A DNA stretch of 17,723 nucleotides from Coxiellaceae bacterium (lineage in GTDB: Bacteria > Pseudomonadota > Gammaproteobacteria > UBA9339), in NCBI GenBank assembly GCA_003142435.1, contig PLMI01000070.1, forward strand, positions 1-17,723. The letters are read 5' to 3'. The notes under the pieces were generated by a model, which saw only the letters and a program-made list of their open reading frames with translations, was not told where the DNA came from and made no database searches. Each line of letters opens with the position of its first letter. Within the stretch, counting starts at the first letter, position 1. Of the stretch, positions 1-5,863 are shown piece after piece. A program made the position numbers and the translations under genes.

Positions 1-41
1 TTCTTTCTCTCTTCGAAAGAAAAATGGGTATAATTCTCCAT
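1..41 (-). CDS. IS30-family transposase, N-terminal fragment cut by window edge
   Basis: Reading leftward from an ATG at 41-39, the frame gives MENYTHFSFEERK and stays open to the window edge. A Tyr-(Thr/Ser)-His-(Leu/Phe)-(Thr/Ser)-x-Glu-Glu-Arg opening is typical of the helix-turn-helix N-terminus of short IS30-family DDE transposases, which cut and join the element ends. A strong AGGAG ribosome-binding site lies 8 bases before the ATG. Only about 13 residues are visible, so the assignment rests on this short motif plus the upstream sequence, which looks like an insertion-sequence end. The catalytic DDE core lies outside the window, so whether the gene is intact cannot be judged. It could be another short protein with a chance resemblance. 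Confidence 0.5.
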   Translation of the reverse strand, partial: MENYTHFSFEERK

Positions 42-100
42 TGCGACAGCTCCTCTAATCAAGGTTTAGGGGATTATAAACTCCTCTAAACGCTGTCGCA
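42..100 (-). promoter_or_regulatory. Translation-blocking leader stem of the transposase (candidate)
   Basis: TGCGACAGC at 42-50 on the plus strand and GCTGTCGCA at 92-100 form a perfect 9-bp stem whose inner arm fills the space between the AGGAG site and the ATG. Inside it, 64-73 can pair with 82-91 (9 of 10). The same segment, 66-73, can instead pair with 51-58, which covers the ribosome-binding site (7 of 8). Only transcripts entering from outside the element contain both arms. IS10 and IS50 are known to protect their transposase from read-through transcripts in this way; that this element does so is inference. Confidence 0.4.
73..78 (-). promoter_or_regulatory. Candidate transposase -10 element (TATAAT)
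   Basis: A perfect TATAAT lies on the minus strand at 78-73, with no good -35 at 16-18 bases. Transcription from it would start near 65-66 and give a leader of about 25 bases ending at the ATG at 41. That transcript would lack the upstream halves of the leader stems, so the AGGAG site would be free. Confidence 0.3.
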
Positions 101-119
101 CTTCATTTTAGAATGTACC

Positions 120-539
120 TTTGCGGCTTTCTACACGATAATTTTGAAGTTTTGTGCTTACAGAGCTTACTTTTGCAAAATTGTTGAAAAAAATTATAGT
201 TTATCAACGACTGCAACTTGCAACCAGTTCTTCTTGGCAAATAGGGGCTAGTTCCTTTTGTGAAATTGCAGGCGAATCTAAGTGTTCTTGTTTTTTCCGG
301 TAAGAATTACAAATAAATTCAAAGCTAGAACTTTTTTGAATATAGTTCCTAAATGTCCTTGGCTTAATGCTGATTTTTGTTTTGGAGTGATCTCAAAATG
401 TTTCTAATAAAGAAGAAAGGAAATTTGAATGATTTATTGCTAACCGTGAAAATTAATTTTAGTGCGAAGCAACCACAACAAATCTTGATATTTGTGATTG
501 CTTCTTGTTAATTATATTTATTTGACAGTATGAATAATC
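120..539. other. Non-coding stretch, no supported gene
   Basis: No frame on either strand combines a start codon, a ribosome-binding site and a recognisable product. Two minus-strand frames stay open for about 50-65 codons (roughly 290-110 and 390-280) but lack a start and resemble no family I know. They could be debris of a gene broken by the neighbouring insertion sequence, or chance. The only clear structure is the hairpin at 466-504. Confidence 0.4.
466..504. terminator. Long hairpin downstream of the 139-residue gene
   Basis: GAAGCAACCACAA and TTGTGATTGCTTC pair over 13 positions with one C-A mismatch, leaving a 13-base loop. The hairpin ends 36 bases beyond the stop codon of the minus-strand gene at 540. 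No uridine run follows it on the minus strand; on the plus strand a T-rich stretch follows. It may be a weak or factor-dependent terminator or an RNA-stability structure. Confidence 0.35.
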
Positions 540-959
540 TTAACGAGCAGTATATCCGGATATTTGGTTGGTTACGGATTGCGCGTATAATATTTCAGAT
601 GAAGTTGGTTTATGTAACTCTGCAGCTGTAAAAATTTTTTGATCAATTAGTAATTTTTTTAATGGTTCACCATCATCCAATACTCGAAGACAACTAGAAA
701 TTTCACCACGTAAATCTTCATAGTTTGAAGTTTTAGTATTGGCCAATCTTGTTTGAAGAGATCTTGCTACATCAATAGAATCAGGACGACCCGTCAAAAG
801 AGGTTTTATTGAGTGCCAAACTGCAAATTTCAAAGTTTGGAGGGAGGAGGAAAATGGTCGTAGGTAGGATTCTACAGTCTCGTTTACCCTTGTTTTAAGT
901 TCGTTTTTCCTCTCCATATTTTCAGGATCTACCATTTCTAATTCATTGTTTAAACTCAT
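540..959 (-). CDS. Orphan 139-residue protein, candidate Dot/Icm effector
   Basis: I do not recognise this protein. It is soluble-looking, predicted mostly helical, without signal peptide or membrane segment; a charged N-terminus (residues 1-30) precedes Ser/Thr- and Leu-rich helices. AGGT lies 7 bases before the ATG, supporting the start. The gene stands alone, divergent from the orphan gene at 1248. Upstream, at 1038-1057, is a tandem TTAATATT box matching the PmrA box recalled from Legionella and Coxiella, with TATACT six bases downstream. The C-terminus (SGYTAR) is short and polar with Tyr at position -4, compatible with a Dot/Icm C-terminal secretion signal. Effector status is inference from promoter, orphan nature and tail; no catalytic motif is visible. 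It is probably a real gene. Confidence 0.65.
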   Translation of the reverse strand: MSLNNELEMVDPENMERKNELKTRVNETVESYLRPFSSSLQTLKFAVWHSIKPLLTGRPDSIDVARSLQTRLANTKTSNYEDLRGEISSCLRVLDDGEPLKKLLIDQKIFTAAELHKPTSSEILYAQSVTNQISGYTAR

Positions 960-1025
960 AAAATATACCTCGCTTATTTTTTTAATATTTAGGAATTGAA
1001 TTCAATCATTTTTAAACTCAAAACC

Positions 1026-1057
1026 AGTATACTATCTAATATTAACATAATATTAAA
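1026..1057 (-). promoter_or_regulatory. Tandem TTAATATT box (PmrA-like) and -10 for the 139-residue gene
   Basis: On the minus strand TTAATATTA-TG-TTAATATTA reads from 1056 to 1037, giving two copies of TTAATATT exactly 11 bases apart. The recalled Legionella/Coxiella PmrA consensus is cTTAATatT-N2-cTTAATatT: all eight core positions match in both halves, and only the weak leading c differs (t and g). TATACT (5 of 6 to the -10 consensus) follows at 1031-1026, and the ATG is at 959. The region is AT-rich, so some chance similarity is expected, but the phased exact repeat is hard to explain by composition alone. Confidence 0.6.
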
Positions 1058-1081
1058 TTAAATGAGCGTGCTTTTATTTTT

Positions 1082-1113
1082 TTAACATTTTGCTAATTTA
1101 ATGGTGCTAAAAT
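1082..1113 (+). promoter_or_regulatory. Weaker PmrA-like box and -10 facing the 322-residue gene
   Basis: TTAACATT at 1082-1089 and CTAATTTA at 1093-1100 are 11 bases apart and match the TTAATATT half-site at 7 of 8 and 5 of 8 positions. TAAAAT (5 of 6 to the -10 consensus) starts at 1108, seven bases later, almost the same geometry as the stronger box on the other strand. The match is imperfect and the region AT-rich, so this is tentative. Confidence 0.25.
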
Positions 1114-1247
1114 TAAAATGTATAAAAGATAATATCAAAAACAAAATACCGTATTTGATAACTCAAGAGATTTAAAGAGTAAGAATACTAAGGATAAAAA
1201 TTAGAAAATTTTGATGTAAAAAAATAATAAATTTTGGAGCAAATAAT

Positions 1248-2216
1248 ATGGCATTAACTTCAGAGGCACCAGCACCTACTTCTAGTCCGGGATCTTTATC
1301 TCATTCGGCATTGTTCTCATCTAGCGCAAGTGAAGATCATTGCGCAGCTTCAGAAGGCAGAGACGATGGCGCGCCAAAAACTTTAGCTTCTTATACTGCC
1401 AAAGGTTTTGAATTAAAAAAGGGTAGAACCAATAATTTGGGAAAAGGGGGAGGACGTAGTTTACATTGTTCTTTATTTGTTGAATTGCCTCTTTATTGTC
1501 CAGTAAGATTTTTGCGGGATATGTATCCTATGACAAGGGAGGGGTATCAGATGTGTAAAGACGATTATGCAAAGGCATATAAAGAAGCTTTGGAATGGCC
1601 ATTTGAATCTTGGTGTATGGAGTATTTAAAGGCGGAAGCATCTTCTATTGTAAAAGATAGTCCTGAATATCAAGAGAAGTATGAATGGTATAAATCTTAT
1701 CAAGATGATTTTAGATATACAAAAAGTTTTTCTGAGTTTCTTGAAGAAAATAAGAAAGAGTTTATTTTTCTAGTGGACCGTCCAGTACAGTCATTATGTT
1801 TTTCTCTACTTACAATAGCTATGAAAAATACTTATTATTCTAACGCGTGGGCGTCCGGACCCAAATATGTTTCCTGGTACGAAGATGATGGCAGGAAATT
1901 CCGTGCAACCTTGGTAGAAGATAAAATTGAAATAACTGAGTATATAGAAACTGTTGTCGAGGTTGGAAAAAGGCCTCAGAGTAAGCAGTCTCCCCCATTA
2001 TCTCTTGATGAGATTCATAAATTGGGAATAGATTTAGAAAAAATAGTTCCGGTTACAGTTGAAGATTTTCAATACATTCCTGACAAACATCCCGAAAAAC
2101 GCGATGAAGCTTTTGATAAAATGGTCGCTAAAGCTTATGCTAAAGCTGGAATGGAGAATCCATTTGTTCTTTGTAAGCAAGAGACGTCTGTTGTTTACAC
2201 TACTTCAGGTCAATAA
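1248..2216 (+). CDS. Orphan 322-residue protein, candidate secreted effector
   Basis: Not recognised. The ATG has GGAG 8 bases upstream. Residues 1-45 are Ser/Ala/Pro-rich and look disordered; residues 55-75 carry a basic Gly-rich patch (LGKGGGR); residues 95-215 are unusually rich in Tyr, Trp and Phe with many Lys/Glu, suggesting a compact helical domain; residues 225-260 look like beta strands; the C-terminal 60 residues include a charged [12 protein letters not shown] stretch and a polar tail ending TTSGQ. There is no signal peptide or membrane segment. Single gene, divergent from another orphan with a PmrA-like box. Its stop overlaps the 3' end of the opposite-strand YchJ-type gene. A Dot/Icm effector role is inferred from context only. 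Confidence 0.7.
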   Translation: MALTSEAPAPTSSPGSLSHSALFSSSASEDHCAASEGRDDGAPKTLASYTAKGFELKKGRTNNLGKGGGRSLHCSLFVELPLYCPVRFLRDMYPMTREGYQMCKDDYAKAYKEALEWPFESWCMEYLKAEASSIVKDSPEYQEKYEWYKSYQDDFRYTKSFSEFLEENKKEFIFLVDRPVQSLCFSLLTIAMKNTYYSNAWASGPKYVSWYEDDGRKFRATLVEDKIEITEYIETVVEVGKRPQSKQSPPLSLDEIHKLGIDLEKIVPVTVEDFQYIPDKHPEKRDEAFDKMVAKAYAKAGMENPFVLCKQETSVVYTTSGQ

Positions 2217-2716
2217 GGCTTCGCGCCACAACATTTCTTATATTTTTTACCACTGCCACAAGTGCATGGATCATTTCTGCCAATTTTTGTTGCTTCACGA
2301 ATAACTTGTTTTACTTGTGGCAATCTACTTTCGACGTAATACCATTGCCCATTTTCTTTTTGGAAAAAAGAAAACTCGTGATGAGTTTTCTTTACACCAT
2401 TTTCCGAATATGAAGCTAGGAACTCAACAAATCCTTCGTTGTCATTTTCACTGCCATCTATGGTTTTAATTATTTTAAGGTTTTCCCAGACTGCCTTACT
2501 TGCCCATTGTATTGTGCTTTTTTCATCGTAAGTAGCTCTTGTTTTCGGAAGTAAAGATAGTCGCAAATGTTCAAATTCTTTTTTTACATAGGCACTATAT
2601 CTTGAGCGCATTAATGCTTCAGCAGTTTTTGCTCTACTCGTTCCTTTAATTATTGGTTCGCAGCATTCGCTATAAGTGAGATTTGATCCGCAAGGGCAGA
2701 GGGTTAAATTTGACAT
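2210..2716 (-). CDS. YchJ/UPF0225 family SEC-C metal-binding protein
   Basis: The 168-residue product matches the YchJ family in layout and length. An N-terminal SEC-C-like zinc knuckle has C7-P-C9 and C18-C19; a central NTF2-like fold begins with the family hallmark RSRYSAYV near residues 38-45; a second SEC-C motif, [16 protein letters not shown], ends the protein with C151, C153, C162 and C163. SEC-C motifs bind zinc, in SecA for contact with SecB and ribosomes; YchJ's own function is unsettled. AGGA upstream supports the ATG, and an extended -10 lies 26 bases before it. It is monocistronic. Its stop codon overlaps the end of the convergent orphan gene by 7 bases. Confidence 0.9.
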   Translation of the reverse strand: MSNLTLCPCGSNLTYSECCEPIIKGTSRAKTAEALMRSRYSAYVKKEFEHLRLSLLPKTRATYDEKSTIQWASKAVWENLKIIKTIDGSENDNEGFVEFLASYSENGVKKTHHEFSFFQKENGQWYYVESRLPQVKQVIREATKIGRNDPCTCGSGKKYKKCCGAKPY

Positions 2717-2741
2717 TGTTTTTCCTATTAATCAATCATCT

Positions 2742-2750
2742 ATTATAACA
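2742..2750 (-). promoter_or_regulatory. Extended -10 promoter of the YchJ-type gene
   Basis: TGT-TATAAT on the minus strand is a perfect -10 hexamer with the TGn extension, 25 bases before the ATG at 2716. No good -35 is visible at 17 bases, as is common for extended -10 promoters. The start site would fall near 2735. Confidence 0.5.
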
Positions 2751-2807
2751 TTATTGCCAAATAATAAATTAATAACAAGAACCTTTTAATTGCATAAAAA
2801 AATATAT

Positions 2808-2836
2808 TTGCAAATTAAGTTGTGGTGTGCTACATT
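2808..2836 (+). promoter_or_regulatory. Promoter of the ABC-GntR-GIN operon
   Basis: TTGCAA at 2808-2813 and TACATT at 2831-2836 are separated by exactly 17 bases, matching the -35 and -10 consensus at 4 of 6 positions each. The predicted start near 2843 gives a leader of about 30 bases to the ATG at 2872, with GAGG 5 bases before that codon. Confidence 0.5.
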
Positions 2837-2845
2837 GCTAGTACA
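2826..2845. promoter_or_regulatory. Candidate GntR (YtrA-type) operator
   Basis: TGTGCTA-CATTGC-TAGTACA is an inverted repeat with 7-base half-sites (6 of 7 complementary) and a 6-base spacer. It covers the -10 element and the predicted start of the operon that encodes a GntR regulator, the expected place for an autorepressor. Half-sites with GT...TA / TA...AC are usual for GntR proteins. Binding by this regulator is inference. Confidence 0.45.
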
Positions 2846-2871
2846 GTAGTAATGGAAAAGGCGAGGGCAAC

Positions 2872-3723
2872 ATGGTTGCAATAGAAAAACTTTTATTTAG
2901 TTACACAGACGCAAAACAATTGTTCTGCGATCTCGATATTAAAATTTTACCTGGAAATATATGCGGATTGCTTGGTGAAAATGGAGCCGGCAAAACAACT
3001 TTGCTTAAAATTATAAGCGGTTTGTTGTTTCCTCAGTCAGGTAATTGCAATATTTTTGGTTTCAATCCCAAAGAACGCAAAGCCCAATTTTTAGGGGATA
3101 TTTATTTTTTGCCTGAAGAATTTTATATTCCAACAATTACCATTCCTGAATATATAAAATTATACGCGCCTTTTTATAAAAAATTTGACGAAAAGTATTT
3201 TTTAAATTGCGTAGATGAATTTCAGTTATCGAAAATAAAAAAACTTTCTGAACACTCTTACGGCCAAAAGAAGAAATTTTTATTGGCATTTGCACTAGCT
3301 AGTAATTGTCGGTTAATTATGTTGGACGAACCAACCAATGGCCTGGATATTCCTAGTAAAACTCAATTTAGAAAATTACTAGCTCAATCAATTACTGATG
3401 AAAAAACATTTGTTATTTCAACGCATCAGGTTCGTGATGTAGAAAATCTAATCGACCCGATTATAGTTCTTCATGATGGCAAAATTATATTCAATGAATC
3501 AGTAGCAACAATAACTAAGCGCCTTAATTTTTCTATACAACCAAGAATACAAAAATCATCTGATGTAATTTACAGCGAGAAAAGTTTTTCCGGATATTCT
3601 GTAGTTAGCGAAAATAAAGGAGCTTATGAAAGCGAGCTTGATATTGAAATGCTGTTTAAAGCAATTTTAACTAATCAGAAACGGATTGGGGAAATATTTA
3701 AGGGTGAGGTTTATGCAAAGTAA
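2872..3723 (+). CDS. ABC transporter ATP-binding protein (YtrB-like)
   Basis: This 283-residue cytoplasmic ATPase powers an ABC-2-type exporter or membrane-stress module together with the permease that follows. Visible motifs are Walker A GENGAGKT at 35-42, the Q-loop area near 73-80, a signature loop SYGQK at 129-133, Walker B LIMLDEP at 148-154 with D-loop NGLD, and switch His in STHQ at 183-186. The signature deviates from the usual LSGGQ (Ser-Tyr-Gly-Gln), as in some YtrB/BcrA-type ATPases, and the residues needed for hydrolysis are present. Residues 215-283 form a poorly conserved C-terminal extension. GAGG 5 bases before the ATG supports the start. The permease gene begins inside its last codons, implying translational coupling. 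Confidence 0.88.
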   Translation: MVAIEKLLFSYTDAKQLFCDLDIKILPGNICGLLGENGAGKTTLLKIISGLLFPQSGNCNIFGFNPKERKAQFLGDIYFLPEEFYIPTITIPEYIKLYAPFYKKFDEKYFLNCVDEFQLSKIKKLSEHSYGQKKKFLLAFALASNCRLIMLDEPTNGLDIPSKTQFRKLLAQSITDEKTFVISTHQVRDVENLIDPIIVLHDGKIIFNESVATITKRLNFSIQPRIQKSSDVIYSEKSFSGYSVVSENKGAYESELDIEMLFKAILTNQKRIGEIFKGEVYAK

Positions 3724-4465
3724 CGATAAAGGTTTTAGTCTTAGAAGACTCTATTTGCTGACTCGAGCAGACTTAGCATTATTTCGGGGTAATATATTTG
3801 TAGTTCTTGCCACGTTTTATGCTTTGCTGCTCTTAGCAAATGTCATAAGCTCAAATAATATTTTTACGGTAGATCTGCGGCCGACTGCTTTGTTTTTGCT
3901 GTTATATTTTGGCGGAATAATAGTCTCAAGTTTAGCTTTTAAAAATTTGCATTATCCGGAAAGGAGCTATTTTTATCTTATGCTGCCGGCATCAAATGTA
4001 GAGAAATTTCTAGTGCGCCTGATATTGACAGCGATAATTTTCCCCATCGCCGTATTAATTTCATATGCGATATTTTATTGGATTCTTGGTGCGGTTTTGT
4101 ATATTTTTACCGGGAAATTTTATTTTGTGAATATTCTATTTTCCGGCGTAGCCTGGGGCATGATTGGATCATATATTTTTGTTCAATCTGTATTTTTGTT
4201 GGGTTCCTCATATTTTAAAAAGTATTCTTTAATTAAAACTGTATTGCTTATAAGTTGCTGTGCACTCGCATTATTTATTTTGTTGTCAGTATTGGCAAAA
4301 CTATTTTTGCAAAATTTATTTGTTACTGATTTTATTTCATTCTCTGACATTACTGTTATGGGAGTGCACGTTTATAAAGTATTTTTTGCATTTTTGAGCG
4401 TTGTTTTGGCTCCATTTTGCTGGTTTGTTACTTACTTGAGGTTAAAAGAAATCGAGGTGAGATAG
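3713..4465 (+). CDS. ABC-2-type transporter permease
   Basis: A 250-residue integral membrane protein with about six hydrophobic spans (roughly residues 24-46, 57-75, 95-130, 138-162, 172-195 and 220-243), too diverged to name the substrate. It is the membrane partner of the preceding ATPase. A TTG at 3686 would add nine residues, but the ATG at 3713 is preferred because AAGGG lies 8 bases upstream and the ATG overlaps the ATPase stop by only 11 bases. The regulator gene follows after one base. Such ATPase/permease pairs controlled by YtrA-type repressors are known from cell-envelope antibiotic responses; that role is only suggested here. Confidence 0.8.
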   Translation: MQSNDKGFSLRRLYLLTRADLALFRGNIFVVLATFYALLLLANVISSNNIFTVDLRPTALFLLLYFGGIIVSSLAFKNLHYPERSYFYLMLPASNVEKFLVRLILTAIIFPIAVLISYAIFYWILGAVLYIFTGKFYFVNILFSGVAWGMIGSYIFVQSVFLLGSSYFKKYSLIKTVLLISCCALALFILLSVLAKLFLQNLFVTDFISFSDITVMGVHVYKVFFAFLSVVLAPFCWFVTYLRLKEIEVR

Positions 4466-4466
4466 A

Positions 4467-4829
4467 ATGGAATTTGGTGCGGAGCGCGCAATTTATTTAC
4501 AAATAGCCGACCATATTTGCGAGATGATTTTAGCAAAAGAAGTTCAGCCATTTGATAAAATTTCATCCGTGAGGGAATTAGCTGTTGAATTGCAGGTTAA
4601 TCCAAATACTGTAGTGCGCACGTTTTCTTACCTTGAGGAAAAGGGAATCATTCAAAAGCAGCGCGGCATTGGGTATTTTGTCACTGATGAAGCATATAAA
4701 AGAACACAGAAACTTTTAATGGACATTTTTTTGTATCAAAAGCTGCCAATATTTTTTCGCACTATGTCGCTTTTAAATGTAACGTTTGATGATTTAAAAA
4801 AGCTAAGGGGCACATATGAAAAAAAGTAA
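4467..4829 (+). CDS. GntR-family transcriptional regulator, YtrA subfamily
   Basis: A 120-residue DNA-binding protein. Residues 8-75 form the GntR winged helix: IYLQIADHI opening, SSVRELAVELQVNPNTVVR as helix-turn-helix, YLEEKGIIQKQRGIGYFV as wing. Only about 45 residues follow, forming two short helices; this is the hallmark of the YtrA subfamily, whose small C-terminal part serves dimerisation and which nearly always sits beside ABC transporter genes. GAGG lies 9 bases before the ATG. It sits third in the operon and probably represses its own promoter through the inverted repeat at 2826-2845. The ligand is unknown. The 3' end overlaps the next gene by 14 bases. Confidence 0.9.
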   Translation: MEFGAERAIYLQIADHICEMILAKEVQPFDKISSVRELAVELQVNPNTVVRTFSYLEEKGIIQKQRGIGYFVTDEAYKRTQKLLMDIFLYQKLPIFFRTMSLLNVTFDDLKKLRGTYEKK

Positions 4830-5544
4830 TAAGACATTACTAATCGGAGCATTGTTGGTTTTAATTGTAATTGTTTTACTGGCAATTATTTTGCGTATTG
4901 GTACGGCTTTGAATTTGGGGCCATCTTCAGCAACAAAAGTAGAGCGGATGGCGCAAATTGTAAGTAAAGTAAATAAAGAATTTTTTTATGGCGAGCTGTT
5001 AAATAAAGTTTATGAGGTTCCAGCCTTTGATACGCTTAATGTTGGCGGGGATTGCGATATTGAAATTAAAAATGGGAATAAATCTGAGCTTACTTTGCAA
5101 GGCAGCAAAAAAGCTTTAGGCGAAGTTCAAGTTAAAATTTTAAACAATAATTTGAATATAGAAAATCTTCATGAACATGTAAATATAATATTAACAACGC
5201 CAACATTACATAAATTAAGAGTAGGTGGTGCTATAAAATTGACTGCTCATGGGATAGATACAGATAAACTTATAGTTAATGCCAGTGGCAACGGAGAATT
5301 CGATTTTTCAGGAATTGCAAGGGAAGTAGAATTTAATTTGGCAGGCCATAACGTTGTGAACGCAGATGGTTTAAAAGCAGAAGCCATTAACATAAATGTA
5401 GTAGGTGAAAATGACATTGCTGTTTTTGCGAGCAAATCTTTGCAGATAAGCGGTTTTGGTGACACCACTTTAAAATACTTTGGAAAACCTCTACAAGTGA
5501 GAAATTATATGGTTGGACAAATAAATATAATAGATATGAGTTAA
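4816..5544 (+). CDS. Membrane-anchored GIN-domain (DUF2807) protein
   Basis: A 242-residue protein with an N-terminal hydrophobic segment at about residues 6-27 after a Lys-rich start, acting as signal anchor, then a periplasmic domain. From about residue 70 the sequence shows short repeated beta strands (FDTLNVGGDCDIEI, LHKLRVGGAIKLTAHG, LIVNASGNGEFDFSG, ISGFGDTTLKYFG) typical of the head-GIN/DUF2807 beta-helix. The domain's biochemical role is not established. AAGGGG 5 bases before the ATG and the 14-base overlap with the regulator gene show it belongs to the operon; the likely partner is the ABC transporter. No lipobox is seen, so it is probably retained by the helix. Confidence 0.82.
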   Translation: MKKSNKTLLIGALLVLIVIVLLAIILRIGTALNLGPSSATKVERMAQIVSKVNKEFFYGELLNKVYEVPAFDTLNVGGDCDIEIKNGNKSELTLQGSKKALGEVQVKILNNNLNIENLHEHVNIILTTPTLHKLRVGGAIKLTAHGIDTDKLIVNASGNGEFDFSGIAREVEFNLAGHNVVNADGLKAEAININVVGENDIAVFASKSLQISGFGDTTLKYFGKPLQVRNYMVGQINIIDMS

Positions 5545-5600
5545 TGAAGTAAGTAATTTTATGATTTGAAATTTTTAGATATTTTTATTGTTCTAATTAT

Positions 5601-5691
5601 GAAGCTCGACAAGCTAATAAATACGATATTAAGTTCACAAAACTCACAATGTGATCTCCTCAAAATAGCGTGTATAGCTTGTCAGAGCTTC
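5601..5691. repeat. Imperfect 91-bp inverted repeat
   Basis: GAAGCTCGACAAGCTA at 5601-5616 and TAGCTTGTCAGAGCTTC at 5675-5691 are complementary except for one bulged base. Near the centre TCACA-A-TGTGA (5644-5654) forms a smaller palindrome. It could be a small MITE-like element or an RNA structure at the operon end. No target duplication is evident. Confidence 0.5.
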
Positions 5692-5728
5692 GCCATATTA
5701 GTGTAAGGGTTTAAGTCCTCTTCTAACC

Positions 5729-5795
5729 GGTAGCCGCAGGCTTTAGCCTGCGTTTTTTATATGCAATTCTACGCAAGCTAAAGCTTGCGGCTACC
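5729..5795. repeat. GTAG-type REP doublet (REPIN/BIME-like)
   Basis: Two 25-base arms (5729-5753 and 5771-5795) are inverted copies identical at 23 of 25 positions. Each arm starts with GTAG at its foot and contains its own hairpin: CGCAGGCT/AGCCTGCG on the left and CGCAAGCT/AGCTTGCG on the right. The two differences between arms (G/C against A/T) fall on a pair of bases that face each other in the hairpin, so pairing is preserved. A foot GTAG followed by a hairpin is the signature of REP sequences mobilised by RAYT (Y1) transposases. No RAYT gene is in this window. Confidence 0.7.
5735..5758 (+). terminator. Rho-independent terminator within the REP doublet
   Basis: The left REP hairpin, CGCAGGCT-TT-AGCCTGCG, is followed directly by six T residues at 5753-5758. 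This is a textbook intrinsic terminator for plus-strand transcripts, about 190 bases after the GIN-protein stop. The right hairpin has no T run on the minus strand, so it would not serve the opposite operon in the same way. Confidence 0.65.
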
Positions 5796-5863
5796 AAATC
5801 AAAAAAGTAGAAAATACGAATTATTCGACAAGACTTCAAAATGTTAATAATGAATATTGTTTC

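Larger units (their letters stand above)
1..119 (-). mobile_element. Probable IS30-type insertion sequence end (partial)
   Basis: The fragmentary transposase start at 41 is preceded on the minus strand by a short non-coding leader. Further out, 92-119 reads on the minus strand GGTACATTCT then AAAATGAAGTGCGACAGC, resembling the terminal repeats of IS30-type elements (an AAGTGC(A/G)ACAG core near the end, as recalled for the family). The outer boundary near 119 is an estimate. The second terminal repeat and any target duplication lie outside the window, so no boundary can be proven here. Confidence 0.35.
5545..5863. other. Convergent intergenic region with two palindromic elements
   Basis: No gene is supported in these 319 bases between the ends of two converging operons. 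They hold an imperfect inverted repeat at 5601-5691 and a REP-type doublet at 5729-5795, described separately. Confidence 0.6.

Noticed and set aside
110..390. Minus-strand open stretches of about 50-65 codons in the gap after the IS end
   Set aside because: No start codon with ribosome-binding site, three competing frames, and no recognisable motif; not enough for even a pseudogene call.
1..540. CRISPR-like or phage attachment structure near the window start
   Set aside because: Only inverted repeats of one element are present; there are no regularly spaced direct repeats or integrase gene.
2059..2304. Plus-strand frame of 81 codons across the end of the orphan gene
   Set aside because: Lies in another frame of the 322-residue gene and the antisense of the YchJ-type gene; no ribosome-binding site or conserved content.
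3686..3712. Longer TTG start for the permease
   Set aside because: The downstream ATG has a properly spaced AAGGG and the short overlap typical of coupled genes; the TTG adds nine non-membrane residues without support.
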